Shown piece after piece: positions 1 through 9,007 of a DNA stretch of 64,000 nt. The translations under genes were made by a program, and so were the position numbers. Every line of letters begins with the position of its first letter. The first letter of the stretch is position 1. This DNA is from Cereibacter ovatus (GTDB taxonomy: Bacteria; Pseudomonadota; Alphaproteobacteria; Rhodobacterales; Rhodobacteraceae): contig NZ_OAOQ01000002.1 of NCBI RefSeq assembly GCF_900207575.1, forward strand, positions 362,587 to 426,586, given 5' to 3'. The notes below the pieces were generated by a model. The model was not told the DNA's origin. It did no database searches and saw only the letters and a list, made by a program, of their open reading frames with translations.

Positions 1-140
1 GCCGACAGGAAGCGGTGGGTGGTGAACGGGTCTTCGGGCCGGCCCGTGGCCGCTTCGGGGCAGGCCACCGCATCCCAGCAGGTTTCCGGGATCTCGGCGA
101 TGGAGGCGTGGGCGGTGATCTCGATCTCGGGTCGGGTCAT
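1..140 (-). CDS. GNAT-like acetyltransferase, DUF482 family (partial, N-terminal 46 residues)
   Basis: Only the first 46 residues are inside the window; the rest lies beyond base 1. The visible N-terminus, with HASIAEIP, a Trp-Asp-Ala step and DPFTTHRFL, matches the start of the DUF482 'peptidogalycan biosynthesis/recognition' group, which has a GNAT-like fold. The substrate of these proteins is not established. It is the last gene of a minus-strand run RidA, glycerophosphodiesterase, this gene. It is separated from the phosphodiesterase by a GC-rich intergenic repeat. The call rests on a short segment. Confidence 0.6.
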   Translation of the reverse strand, partial: MTRPEIEITAHASIAEIPETCWDAVACPEAATGRPEDPFTTHRFLS

Positions 141-170
141 GCGGGGTGTGTTTCCGGAACCGGTGGAGCG

Positions 171-224
171 GGGGGCTGTCTGCCCCCCGCGCCCCCCGAG
201 GATATTTGTGCCAGAATGAAGGGG
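171..224 (+). repeat. Intergenic GC-rich repeat, copy 1
   Basis: A run of G and C able to fold into a hairpin is followed by the near-invariant core GATATTTGTGCCAGAATGAA. The same core with a similar GC-rich left arm occurs near 24351-24397 and 27634-27685. This copy fills the gap between the phosphodiesterase stop and the acetyltransferase start. Confidence 0.8.
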
Positions 225-228
225 GCTG

Positions 229-999
229 TCAGGTGGGAAGTGGGGCGAGGTAGTGTTCGAAGGTGATGTTCTGGGCGATGCGGCGGGCGGCGGCTTCGTC
301 CTTTGGTGAGCGGATGGTCCAGCACAGGATGGCGGCGCCTTGCGCCTTGAGTTCGGCCACGCGCGGGCGGTCGAGGTCGGGGGCTTCGTGTGAGAGGAAG
401 CTGGCGTCGGTGCGGTCGTAGTCGGGGATCGCGCGCAGGCGGTCGCAGGTTTCAGTCGGGACGGGGGCCCAGTCTTCGGGGCGGTAGGACGAGGTGACGA
501 GGCCGCGCGGAAGGTGGGGGGCGAGGCGGGCCATTTCGGCGATGCTGTGCGGGTTGAAGGACATCACGGCCACCGGGCCGGTGTAGTCTTGCAGGGCGCG
601 GGCGGTGGCGGCTTCGAGTGGGCCAACTGCCGGGCAGAGGGTGCCGGACTGGTCCTTGATCTCGATCAGCAGGGGGGCGCGGCCTGCGACGAGGGTCAGC
701 ACCTCGGGCAGGGTGGGGATGGTGTCGTCGCTGTCGCGCAGGGGGATGCGGCCGAGGTCGGCGGCGGTGCGGGCGGCGACGGGACCGGAGGCGTGGGTCA
801 GGCGGTCGAGGGTTTCGTCGTGGAACACCATCGCTTGGCCATCGGACGACAGTTGCAGGTCGATTTCGATGGCATAGCCGGCCGTGATTGCCGCGCGGAT
901 GGCGGCGGGCGAGTTTTCGGGCCGGCGCGCCCTGCGGTCATGCAGGGCGCGGTGGGCGATGGGCAGGTGCAGGAACGGGGCGGGCAGGGGGATGCGCAT
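229..999 (-). CDS. Glycerophosphodiester phosphodiesterase
   Basis: A 256-residue protein of the GDPD family, which hydrolyses glycerophosphodiesters to glycerol-3-phosphate and an alcohol. Family landmarks are the early His-Arg (HRALHD) with PENS, the metal-binding EIDLQLSSDG and VFHDETLDRLT, and a later LIEIKD. No signal peptide is obvious, so a cytoplasmic enzyme is likely. It starts with ATG overlapping the RidA stop by one base (TGATG), so the two are translationally coupled and probably co-transcribed. Confidence 0.9.
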   Translation of the reverse strand: MRIPLPAPFLHLPIAHRALHDRRARRPENSPAAIRAAITAGYAIEIDLQLSSDGQAMVFHDETLDRLTHASGPVAARTAADLGRIPLRDSDDTIPTLPEVLTLVAGRAPLLIEIKDQSGTLCPAVGPLEAATARALQDYTGPVAVMSFNPHSIAEMARLAPHLPRGLVTSSYRPEDWAPVPTETCDRLRAIPDYDRTDASFLSHEAPDLDRPRVAELKAQGAAILCWTIRSPKDEAAARRIAQNITFEHYLAPLPT

Positions 1000-1457
1000 C
1001 AGCGGATCTCGAAGATCGCCTCGATCTCGACGGCGACGCCGAAGGGCAGGCTGGCGGCCGAGACGGCCGAGCGGGCATGGCGGCCGGCATCGCCGAGGGC
1101 TGCCACAAGGAAGTCCGAGGCGCCGTTGATGACCTTGGGCTGGTCGGTGAAGTCGGGGGTCGAGTTCACGAAACCCGTCAGCTTCACGACCCGCACGAGG
1201 CGTGTCAGGTCGCCGTCGCAGGCGCGGCGCAGTTGGGCCAGCAGGCTGATGGCGCAGGCTTTTGCGGCCGCGGCGCCGGCTTCGGTTTCCATGTCGGCGC
1301 CGAGGCGGCCCTTGATCATCCCGTCCGCGGTCTGGCTGATCTGGCCCGAGACATGGACGAGGTTTCCCGTCACCACGAAGGGGACGTAGTTTGCGGCCGG
1401 GGCCGGCGCGTCGGGCAGGGTCACGCCAAGTTCGGCAAGGCGGGCTTCGATGGTCAT
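999..1457 (-). CDS. RidA/YjgF family protein
   Basis: A 152-residue RidA-superfamily protein. The family typically deaminates reactive enamine/imine intermediates released by PLP enzymes. Recognisable features are LVHVSGQISQT early on and a C-terminal half ending in VAVEIEAIFEIR. The usual catalytic arginine position was not checked residue by residue. This longer RidA type (about 150 residues) is common in alphaproteobacteria and often sits with a glycerophosphodiesterase, as here. The stop overlaps the next start. Confidence 0.88.
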   Translation of the reverse strand: MTIEARLAELGVTLPDAPAPAANYVPFVVTGNLVHVSGQISQTADGMIKGRLGADMETEAGAAAAKACAISLLAQLRRACDGDLTRLVRVVKLTGFVNSTPDFTDQPKVINGASDFLVAALGDAGRHARSAVSAASLPFGVAVEIEAIFEIR

Positions 1458-1528
1458 CGGGGATCTCCGGCTGGTTCGGGGCGGAGGCTAGCCCTGCCGC
1501 CCCGGGCCGGCAAGCCCATGTCTTGGGT

Positions 1529-2830
1529 TCAGGTCTCGCGCAGGGCGCGGTTGAAATAATCGGTGAAAGGTTTCAGCAGGTAGGCCAGCGGCGTGCGCTC
1601 GCCCGTTCGGATGAAGGCTTCGACCGGCATGCCGGGCAGCAGGGTGCGGTCTTCGAGCTTTTGCAGCTCTCCTTCGTCCAGCACGATTTCGGCGCGGTAA
1701 TAGGGGGCCTCGTTCTGCTGATCGGTCAGGGCGTCGGCCGACAGCACCGAGACATGCCCCATCAGTTCCGGCGTGGTGCGGCTGGAGAAGGCCGAGAACA
1801 CGAGGCGGACCGGCTGGCCCACGGCGACCTCGTCGATGTGGATCGGCTGCACCTTGGCCGCGATGACCAGCGGGCGGTCCTGCGGGATCAGATACAGCAC
1901 CGGATCGGCCGGGCGCACCACCGAGCGGGGGGTGGTCACCTGAAGCCCCAGCACCACGCCCGACACCGGCGCCCGCAGGTCAAGGCGCGCGATCTGTTCG
2001 GTCAGCGCGCTTTGGCGTTCGACCAGTTCCAGTTCACGATAGCCAAAGTCGCGCAACTGGGTGATGGCTTCCTCGCGCCGGGTCGAGCCGAGGCGGAGGA
2101 TCTCGATATCCAGTTCGGTCACGCGGCCCTCGGCATTGGCGCGCGAGGCCGCCAGTTCGCCCAGTTCGCCGCGCAGGCGGGCCTCTTCGCGTTGCAGGCT
2201 GAGAACGCGGCTGGCCTGCGCCAGACCCTTGGACAGCAGACCTTCCTGATCGGTCAGTTCCTGTTCGATCAGCGTCAGTTGCGTGCCCAGCGCGTCGATC
2301 TGGGAATCCACGCCTTCGATCTGGCTGGCGATCTGTGCCTTGCGCTTTTCGGTCTGTTCGATCTGGCGGGCCAGAGTTTCGCGGCGGGCGTCGAACAGGC
2401 GTTGCTGGCCGTCCATCAGATCCGCCACCGCGGGGCGCTGCTGTGCGGCCGCAACCAGTTCGGGCATGAATTTCAGCCTGTCGGAATCGTCGCGTTCGGC
2501 TTCCAGCCGGGCGCGGCGCGCGATCAGTTCGTAAAGCTGGCCTTCGACGATGGCCAGTTCCGACCGCAGCGAGGTGCCGTCGAAGGTCAGCAGGATGTCG
2601 CCGGCCTTGACCGTGGCGCCTTCGGTGACCGCGATGCTTTCGACCACGCCGCCGTCGGGGTGTTGGACCACCTGACGGTTCTGTTCGACCTCGATCTGGC
2701 CCGAGACGACGATCGCCCCCGAGATCGAGGAGAAGATGCTCCAGGTGCCGAAGCCCCCGAGCAGGATGGCGAGGGTGGCAAAGCCCAGCAGCAGCGGCTT
2801 GCGGCTGGACCAGGGTGCGGGGCGGCTCAT
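1529..2830 (-). CDS. Type I secretion membrane-fusion protein (HlyD/PrtE family)
   Basis: A 433-residue periplasmic adaptor. After a short basic N-terminus it has one membrane segment (about residues 13-35). A lipoyl-like half follows ([13 protein letters not shown]), then a long coiled coil rich in Glu, Arg, Gln and Leu (about 110-260), then the second lipoyl half and beta-barrel ([12 protein letters not shown], then the C-terminal [19 protein letters not shown] typical of HlyD/PrtE). I chose the ATG at 2830, which overlaps the upstream ABC gene by 4 bases (ATGA), over a longer frame that runs into that gene. It bridges the ABC exporter and a TolC-type channel, which is not encoded here. Confidence 0.9.
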   Translation of the reverse strand: MSRPAPWSSRKPLLLGFATLAILLGGFGTWSIFSSISGAIVVSGQIEVEQNRQVVQHPDGGVVESIAVTEGATVKAGDILLTFDGTSLRSELAIVEGQLYELIARRARLEAERDDSDRLKFMPELVAAAQQRPAVADLMDGQQRLFDARRETLARQIEQTEKRKAQIASQIEGVDSQIDALGTQLTLIEQELTDQEGLLSKGLAQASRVLSLQREEARLRGELGELAASRANAEGRVTELDIEILRLGSTRREEAITQLRDFGYRELELVERQSALTEQIARLDLRAPVSGVVLGLQVTTPRSVVRPADPVLYLIPQDRPLVIAAKVQPIHIDEVAVGQPVRLVFSAFSSRTTPELMGHVSVLSADALTDQQNEAPYYRAEIVLDEGELQKLEDRTLLPGMPVEAFIRTGERTPLAYLLKPFTDYFNRALRET

Positions 2831-4563
2831 GTCACTCCTCCGGGGCCGGCGTTCTTGACGATTTCGGTGTGGTTCTTGACCATCTCGCGCAGCACCTGAT
2901 CGCGCGGCCCGAAGGCGGTGCGCTGGCCGTGGTCCATCACCATCAACAGGTCGCATTCCTGAATGGCGGCGGGGCGGTGGGCCATGATGAAGATCGAGCC
3001 GCCCGCCTGTTTCATAGACCGGATGGCCGCGTTCAGTGCCTGAGACCCTTCGTTGTCGAGGTTCGAGTTCGGCTCGTCCAGCACCAGAAACACCGGGTTG
3101 CCATACATGGCGCGGGCAAGGCCGATGCGCTGGATCTGGCCGCCCGACAGCCGCCCGCCCATGGCCGACACACGGGTGTCATAGCCGTTGGGCAGCGCCA
3201 CGATCATGTCATGCGCGGCGGCCTTGCGCGCGGCGGCCACCACCGCTTCGCCGTCGGGGGTGCCCTTCAGCCGGGCGATGTTCTCGGCGATGGTGCCTTC
3301 GAACAGGGTCACGCGCTGCGGCAGATAGCCGATATAGCTGCCCAGAACGTCCGGATCATACTGATCCAGCGCCGCCCCATCCAGCCGCACCTTGCCCGCG
3401 GCCGGGCGCCAGACCCCGATCAGTGCGCGCGCCAGCGTCGACTTGCCCGATCCCGACGGCCCGATCACGCCCAGCGCCTGACCCGGGTCCAGCCGGAAGG
3501 TGATGCCGCGCACCACCGCCACGTTTTCCCCGGGTGGGATCACGCTCAGGTTCAGCGCCTCGATCATCGCGCGGGGGCGGGGCAGGGCGGTGCGCGGAGG
3601 CTCGACCGGCTGGCGGCTCAGCAGTTCGGCCATGCGGCGCCAGCCTTCCTGCGCCCGCTGCACCAGCGACCACTGGCCGATGGCGGTTTCGATCGGAGAC
3701 AGCGCGCGGCCCATCAGGATCGAGCCCGCGATCATCGCACCCGCGCTGAGTTCGCCCTGAAGCACCAGCCACGCCCCAAGGCCCAGCATGGCCGATTGCA
3801 GAAACAGCCGCAGCGTCTTGGTCAGCGTGCCGAAGGCGCCCGTCAGATCCGAGGCGGCAATGCTTGATTCCAGCGCCGCCCCGCGCGCCTTCTGCCAGCG
3901 GTCAAAGCCGTTGCCGGCCATGCCAAGCGCCTGCACCGCCTCGGCTTCGGATTTCAGGTTTTCCGCAAAGCGGTCGGCCTGAAGCGAGCCCGAGTTGGCG
4001 CGCTGCATCGGCACCTCGGCCATCTGCTTGTTCAGAAGCGTGACAAGGATCAGCGTCACGCCGCCGCCCACCGCCAGCCAGCCCATCCACGGGTGAAAGA
4101 CGAAGATCGCGCCGATGAACAGCGGCGTCCACGGAATGTCGAACAGCGCCAGCAGCACCGGCGAGGACCAAAGCCGTTGCACCGATTCCAGATCGCGTTG
4201 GGCGGCCACCGCGGCGGGATCGTTCGGCGCCAGCGCAAGGCGGCGCATCGAGGCTTCGAACACGCGGCGGTCAAGCCGGTCCTGAAACCGCGCGCCCACC
4301 CGGGCCATCACCCGCGCGCGGGCGTGATCCAGAAAGCCCATGGCCACGAACAGGAACGTCACCAGCAGCGACAGCGCCAGAAGCGTCTCTTCGGACCGCG
4401 AGCCAAGGACGCGGTCATAGACCTGAAGCATGTAAAGCGGCCCGGTCAGCATCAGCAGGTTGACAAAGACGCTGAACAAAAAGGCGGCAGACAGCGCGCC
4501 CAGCGACAGGCGGCGCGCGGCACGCAGCTCGTCCAGCCCCTTGCGGATGTCGGGTCCGGTCAT
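2827..4563 (-). CDS. Type I secretion ABC permease/ATPase (PrtD/HlyB family)
   Basis: A 578-residue half-transporter: an N-terminal ABC membrane domain (about residues 20-300) fused to an ATPase domain (about 335-560). The ATPase shows Walker [11 protein letters not shown]-loop LPQR, signature [15 protein letters not shown] and Walker [11 protein letters not shown], whose Asn-Ser-Asn-Leu-Asp ending is typical of PrtD-type exporters. There is no C39 peptidase domain, so the substrate should carry an uncleaved C-terminal signal. The stop overlaps the HlyD-like gene by 4 bases. No RTX-type substrate gene is visible nearby. Confidence 0.92.
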   Translation of the reverse strand: MTGPDIRKGLDELRAARRLSLGALSAAFLFSVFVNLLMLTGPLYMLQVYDRVLGSRSEETLLALSLLVTFLFVAMGFLDHARARVMARVGARFQDRLDRRVFEASMRRLALAPNDPAAVAAQRDLESVQRLWSSPVLLALFDIPWTPLFIGAIFVFHPWMGWLAVGGGVTLILVTLLNKQMAEVPMQRANSGSLQADRFAENLKSEAEAVQALGMAGNGFDRWQKARGAALESSIAASDLTGAFGTLTKTLRLFLQSAMLGLGAWLVLQGELSAGAMIAGSILMGRALSPIETAIGQWSLVQRAQEGWRRMAELLSRQPVEPPRTALPRPRAMIEALNLSVIPPGENVAVVRGITFRLDPGQALGVIGPSGSGKSTLARALIGVWRPAAGKVRLDGAALDQYDPDVLGSYIGYLPQRVTLFEGTIAENIARLKGTPDGEAVVAAARKAAAHDMIVALPNGYDTRVSAMGGRLSGGQIQRIGLARAMYGNPVFLVLDEPNSNLDNEGSQALNAAIRSMKQAGGSIFIMAHRPAAIQECDLLMVMDHGQRTAFGPRDQVLREMVKNHTEIVKNAGPGGVT

Positions 4564-4760
4564 GGCATCCCCTTCGGTTTCCGGATGGTCGTGCCGGCCA
4601 TCCTTTCGTTTCGTTCGCCGCCGCCCAAATGCGCGGCATTCTTCATATCATGGGCAAACGCGGCCATTCGCGCGTTGCCTGCAAGGCCCAAGGTGCGTAT
4701 GCCTTGGGGCTTGTTCGCAAATGCGATTCCACTCTGCACGGTATCCTTCCGGAAAGGACC

Positions 4761-5555
4761 ATGAGCGTGAAAAACCCACTGTTGACCCTTGGCGGCTGCC
4801 GAATCGCCACCCGATGCGTTCTTCTATCGCTTCTTGGGGCGTTCGTCTCGGCCTGTGCCGGGACAGCGGGGCCCTCGCAGGCGATCAACGATCCGGATGA
4901 GGCGCACAATCGCCAGATCCACGAGTTCAACAAGGGCGTCGACCGTGCGATCCTGCGCCCGGCCTCGCGCGCCTATTCGGTGCTGCCCGATCCGGTCGAG
5001 CGGGGGGTGTCGAACGTTGCCGGCAACCTGGATCTGCCGGGCGATGTGGTGAACAGCCTGCTTCAGGGCCGGCCCGTCGCGGCGCTGGAAAACACCGCCC
5101 GCTTTGCGGTGAACACCACCATCGGCATCGGCGGCCTGTTCGATCCGGCGCGGGCGATGGGGCTGGATGGCCGCCAGACCGACTTTGGCGAGACGTTGCA
5201 TGTCTGGGGCGTGTCCGAGGGCGTTTATGGCGAGGTGCCGTTCCTTGGCCCCAAGACCGAGCGTGACCTTGTCGGCACCGTGGTCGATGTCGCGATGAAC
5301 CCGGTAAGGATGATTCTGCCCACGCCCGAGCGGACCTATGCCACGGCGATCAAGGCCGGCTCAAAGCTTGGTGATCGCGCCCGCTATTCCGATACGATCG
5401 ATTCCGTTCTATATGAAAGCGCGGACAGCTATGCACAGACACGGCTGACCCATCTTCAGAACCGGCGCTTTGCGCTTGGACAGAACGGCGGGGCGGACGA
5501 TGCCTTCATCGATCCCTATGCTGCCGACCCCTACGAGGATTTCGATGCCCGATGA
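4761..5555 (+). CDS. mlaA: MlaA family outer-membrane lipoprotein
   Basis: A 264-residue lipoprotein of the VacJ/MlaA family, the outer-membrane part of the Mla system that removes misplaced phospholipids from the outer leaflet. It starts at the ATG behind GGAAAGG. An N-terminal hydrophobic stretch ends in a lipobox around VSAC. The body has the family pattern DPDEAHNRQIHEFN, FAVNTTIGIGGLFDPA and DFGETLHVWGVSEG, then PFLGP. It overlaps mlaC by 11 bases, so the outer-membrane lipoprotein and periplasmic shuttle are made together. The inner-membrane MlaFEDB genes are not in the window. Confidence 0.93.
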   Translation: MSVKNPLLTLGGCRIATRCVLLSLLGAFVSACAGTAGPSQAINDPDEAHNRQIHEFNKGVDRAILRPASRAYSVLPDPVERGVSNVAGNLDLPGDVVNSLLQGRPVAALENTARFAVNTTIGIGGLFDPARAMGLDGRQTDFGETLHVWGVSEGVYGEVPFLGPKTERDLVGTVVDVAMNPVRMILPTPERTYATAIKAGSKLGDRARYSDTIDSVLYESADSYAQTRLTHLQNRRFALGQNGGADDAFIDPYAADPYEDFDAR

Positions 5556-6168
5556 CTTCCCTGCCCTCGCAAGGCCCGACCGTCGGGCCGTGACGCTGGG
5601 CCTGCTTGCCGCTGTTGCGGCAGGCATCCTGCCGCGGCCTGCGCTTGCCCTTGACCCGAGCGCCGCCCGTTCTCTGGTCGAACAGGCGGTGGCCGAGGTC
5701 AACCGCATCATCAACTCGGGCCGGCCCGAGCGGTCGATGTTTGCCGATTTCGAGCGGTTGTTCGCGCGCTATGCCGATGTTCCCGCCATCGCCCGCACCG
5801 CGCTGGGCGTGGCCGCCCGCCGCGCCTCGGCGGCCGAGATGCAGGCCTTCACCGCCGCCTATCAGGGCTATGTCAGCCGCAAATACGGCCGCCGCTTCCG
5901 CGAACTGATCGGCGGCCAGATCCGCGTGAACGAGACCCGTCCGATGAAAAGCGCGGTCGAGGTGGTCTCGACCGCCTTCCTGCGGGGCGAAGAGCCGTTC
6001 GAGGTGCGCTGGCATGTCTCGGACAAGTCGGGCCGCCCGGCGTTCTTCAACATCATCATCGAGGGCGTGAACATGCTTGCGTCCGAACGGGCCGAGATCG
6101 GCGCCATGCTGGACCGCGAACGCGGCTCGATCGCGGGCCTGACCGAAGCCTTGCGCCGCGCCGGCTGA
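5545..6168 (+). CDS. mlaC: Periplasmic phospholipid-binding protein MlaC family
   Basis: A 207-residue MlaC (Tol-Toc/Ttg2D) protein that carries phospholipid between the outer-membrane MlaA complex and the inner-membrane importer. The N-terminus contains Asp-Arg-Arg before a hydrophobic stretch ending near ALA, which could be a Tat signal. The mature part has the MlaC core: FERLFARYADVPAIARTALG, YVSRKYGRRF, VRWHVSDKSG and FNIIIEGVNML. The ATG at 5545 lies inside mlaA in another frame and is preferred because the signal peptide follows at once. A strong terminator follows. Confidence 0.92.
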   Translation: MPDDFPALARPDRRAVTLGLLAAVAAGILPRPALALDPSAARSLVEQAVAEVNRIINSGRPERSMFADFERLFARYADVPAIARTALGVAARRASAAEMQAFTAAYQGYVSRKYGRRFRELIGGQIRVNETRPMKSAVEVVSTAFLRGEEPFEVRWHVSDKSGRPAFFNIIIEGVNMLASERAEIGAMLDRERGSIAGLTEALRRAG

Positions 6169-6504
6169 TCCGGCGCGTGTAAATCGTCGGTTCCGCTTTG
6201 GACCCACAGGAAAACGCCGCCCGCGAGGGCGGCGTTTTTCATGTGCGGGCGGCCCTGCGATCGGTGGCTTGCCGTGCAGGCAGCGGGGCAAGGTGCCGGA
6301 TCTGGGCGCCGCTTTCAGCCGGCTTTGCCGCGGATATGGTGACATCCGGCAAGGCCGCAGATCCCGGTGCCGCGCGATGCCCGCGCCCTGTCCGGCTGTG
6401 CCACCCTGGGTCACCCGGCTACGGGCAACGGGGCAGGGTATGCACCCTTGCCTGCACGCCTCAGCGGTGGCGGCCCCCAAGCGGTATCGTCGCGACCTGC
6501 CGGC
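6169..6504. other. Intergenic gap between convergent mlaC and the PBP gene
   Basis: A 336-base gap between convergent genes. Bases 6211-6239 hold a strong terminator. From about 6245 to 6504 I see no gene, RNA or repeat that I can support; the open frames there have no recognisable protein features. Confidence 0.6.
6211..6239 (+). terminator. Rho-independent terminator of mlaA-mlaC
   Basis: Perfect stem AACGCCGCCC/GGGCGGCGTT with a GCGA tetraloop, flanked by A on the left and TTTTT on the right. It works on paper in both orientations, fitting its place between convergent genes. Confidence 0.92.
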
Positions 6505-8742
6505 TCAGTTCCGGCCGCCGCCGAAGATGCCCAGCACGTCGCGCACGATCTGTTCGCCTGCGCTGGGCGGGCGCGGGGCGGCCATCCAGTCGCCGGTGTC
6601 CTGCGGCGGGCGCGGTGCGGCCTGCCAGTCGCCGGTGTCCTGCGGCACCGGCGCGGTGCGCACATCGGCCGCGGTCTTCGGCGGCTGGCGCGGCTCGGGG
6701 ATGATCTTTGGCAGCGGGCGCGGCACCACACCTTCGTGAACCCGCAGCATCACCTCGCGCCAGATGTCGGCGGGCAGGCCGCCGCCCGTCACGCCCTTCA
6801 GGGGGGTGTTGTCGTCATAGCCCATCCAGACGCCGGCAACGTAATCGGCGGTAAAGCCCACGAACCACGCATCGCGCGCGGCCTGCGTGGTGCCGGTCTT
6901 GCCGGCGGCCTCGCGTCCCGGCAGGCGGGCGCGGGTGCCGGTGCCAGTGTTGATGACTTCGGTCATCATGTAGGTCAGAAGCTGCGCGGCCTTTTCCGAG
7001 ATCACCCGCTCGCCGATGCCGCCCTCTTGCCCGATCAGCGGCTGGTCGTCACCCTGAAGCCGCAGTTCGACCAGGCCATAGGGCTTGACCGCCGAGCCGC
7101 CGTTCAGGATGCCGGCATAGGCGCCGGTCATTTCCAGCAGCGTCGCCTCGGACACGCCCAGCGCCAGTGCGGGGCCGGCGGCCAGGTTGTTCTGGATGCC
7201 GAATTCCGAAGCAACGGTGCGCACCTTGTCGCGTCCGACCGCCTCGGTCACGCGGACGGCGGGGATGTTCAGCGATTGCTTCAGCGCCGTCGTCAGCGTG
7301 ACCAGACCGCGGAACTCGCGGTCATAGTTCGCGGGCGTCCATGGGCCGGACCCCTTCACCATCACCGTCAGCGGGCTGTCATCGACGAAATCCGACGGGC
7401 TGAAGCCCAGATCCAGCGCGGTGGCATAGATGAACGGCTTGAAGGCCGATCCGGTCTGGCGCAGCGCCTGCGTCGCGCGGTTGAACGATCCCGCGGCCTC
7501 AAGCTTGCGCCCGCCCACCATGGCGCGCACCGCACCATCCGCCGACATCACCACCACGGCGGCCTGCGCCTTGGACCCGGCGCTGACCTTGGTGGCAAAC
7601 ACATCGGCCAGCGCGCTTTCGGCGGCCTTTTGCAGGCTCTGGTCCAGCGTGGTGTGGATGATGACGTCTTCGGTGGTCTCTTTGGTCAGGAAGGCGGGGC
7701 CGGATTCCATCACCCAGTCGGCAAAGAACCCGCCGGATCGGCTTTGCGCCGCTTCCGACAGTTGCGCGGGGTTGCGGCGGGCGTGGTCGGCCTCGGCCCG
7801 GGTCAGGAAACCCTGTTCTTCCATCAGGCCGATGATGACGCGGGCCCGGTCGCGCGAGCGTTCGAGGTTCGCGGTCGGCGCGTAATAGGACGGCGCCTTC
7901 AGAAGCCCTGCCAGCATCGCGGCCTCGGCCGGGTTCACGTCATTGGCCGACTTGCCGAAATAGCGTTGCGCCGCCGCCTCGAAGCCGCGGGCACCGGCGC
8001 CCAGATAGGCGCGGTTGAAGTAGATCGTCAGGATTTCGGCCTTGGTGTATTTCGCCTCCATCGCGAAGGCGAAGGGCATTTCCTTGACCTTGCGCCAGAT
8101 CCCGCCGCGGCGGCAGTCGGCTTCATAATCGGCTTCGGATTTCCACTGTTTGGGGTCGTAGGCCACGCCAAGGCACAGAAGTTTCGCCACCTGCTGCGTG
8201 ATGGTCGAGCCGCCGTTGCCTTCCAGCGGCCCGCGCCCTTCGGCCAGGTTGATCCTGACCGCCGAGGCGATGCCGCGCGGGCTGATGCCGAAATGGGTGT
8301 AAAAGCGGCGGTCCTCGGTTGCGACCACCGCATTGCGCAGATGTTCCGACACCAGATCCGAGGTGATCATGCCGCCGAAAGTCTCGCCCCGCCAGGCGAA
8401 GACGCGGCCTTCGCGGTCCAGCATGGTGACCGACCCGCGGGCGCGGCCGTCCACCAGTTGCGACACCTCGGGCAGTTGCGAATAGAAGTAGTAGGACGAC
8501 AGCCCCACCACCAGCCCGACCGCCAGCGCGATGCGCCAGCCGATGCCCCAGACGATCCCCCAGACCAGCCGCACCAGCCATGAGACCAGCGCCACCAGCG
8601 GGTTGCGTCGCTTGCGTCGCGGCGCGGCCGGCGGCCGGCGTGTGCCCGCCCCCTTGCCGCCTGATGGCTTCTTTGGCGCCGGCGCGCCATAGCGCCTGTC
8701 TGCCACCAGTGGCGGCGGCCGCCGCCCGTTCGACCCGCTCAT
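6505..8742 (-). CDS. Class A penicillin-binding protein (PBP1A family)
   Basis: A 745-residue bifunctional peptidoglycan synthase. A basic, proline-rich cytoplasmic tail (1-50) precedes a membrane helix (about 50-85). The GT51 transglycosylase domain has EDRRFYTHFG (catalytic Glu143) and GGSTITQQ. The transpeptidase domain has SAFK (Ser432), SLN (490-492) and KTGT (615-618), all intact. The C-terminal tail from about 675 is proline-rich and holds a 13-residue tandem duplication (QDTGDWQAAPRP/QDTGDWMAAPRP). Divergent from glnK. Confidence 0.95.
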   Translation of the reverse strand: MSGSNGRRPPPLVADRRYGAPAPKKPSGGKGAGTRRPPAAPRRKRRNPLVALVSWLVRLVWGIVWGIGWRIALAVGLVVGLSSYYFYSQLPEVSQLVDGRARGSVTMLDREGRVFAWRGETFGGMITSDLVSEHLRNAVVATEDRRFYTHFGISPRGIASAVRINLAEGRGPLEGNGGSTITQQVAKLLCLGVAYDPKQWKSEADYEADCRRGGIWRKVKEMPFAFAMEAKYTKAEILTIYFNRAYLGAGARGFEAAAQRYFGKSANDVNPAEAAMLAGLLKAPSYYAPTANLERSRDRARVIIGLMEEQGFLTRAEADHARRNPAQLSEAAQSRSGGFFADWVMESGPAFLTKETTEDVIIHTTLDQSLQKAAESALADVFATKVSAGSKAQAAVVVMSADGAVRAMVGGRKLEAAGSFNRATQALRQTGSAFKPFIYATALDLGFSPSDFVDDSPLTVMVKGSGPWTPANYDREFRGLVTLTTALKQSLNIPAVRVTEAVGRDKVRTVASEFGIQNNLAAGPALALGVSEATLLEMTGAYAGILNGGSAVKPYGLVELRLQGDDQPLIGQEGGIGERVISEKAAQLLTYMMTEVINTGTGTRARLPGREAAGKTGTTQAARDAWFVGFTADYVAGVWMGYDDNTPLKGVTGGGLPADIWREVMLRVHEGVVPRPLPKIIPEPRQPPKTAADVRTAPVPQDTGDWQAAPRPPQDTGDWMAAPRPPSAGEQIVRDVLGIFGGGRN
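6568..6645 (-). repeat. 39-bp in-frame tandem repeat in the PBP tail
   Basis: Two adjacent copies encode PQDTGDW[Q/M]AAPRP at residues 700-712 and 713-725 of the PBP. They differ by little at the DNA level, suggesting a recent duplication by slippage. Confidence 0.85.
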
Positions 8743-8862
8743 CTCTGCCTTGCCTGCCTGATGTCCCGTGGACTTTTGCGCGACTCTACTCTCCGCCCGG
8801 CAGAATGTGGAGCGGCGGCGGGTTTAAATCATCTCCTCATGTCGCATTAAAATTGGGCATTA

Positions 8863-8889
8863 GTGCAAATCAGTGCAAAAAATGTGCAA
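8863..8889 (+). promoter_or_regulatory. Three phased GTGCAA repeats upstream of glnK
   Basis: GTGCAA starts at 8863, 8873 and 8884, a spacing of 10 and 11 bases, so all three lie on one face of the helix. The surrounding DNA is AT-rich for this genome. The place, about 120-145 bases before glnK, fits activator sites such as tandem NtrC sites. The protein that binds is inference, and no clear -24/-12 promoter follows. Confidence 0.45.
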
Positions 8890-9007
8890 CTTTTCCCGCC
8901 GATGCGCCCTGCCTTGCCGCGCTTTTGTTGTCCGCCGCCTTCCAAACAAGCCTTCTGGCGGCATGAGGCCCGAACAAGGGGCCGAAGTGCAACAACAGGG
9001 GATCGTC

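Noticed and set aside
8743-9007. Sigma-54 promoter before glnK
   Set aside because: No GG-N10-GC pair with a good -24/-12 context; only the phased GTGCAA repeats stand out.
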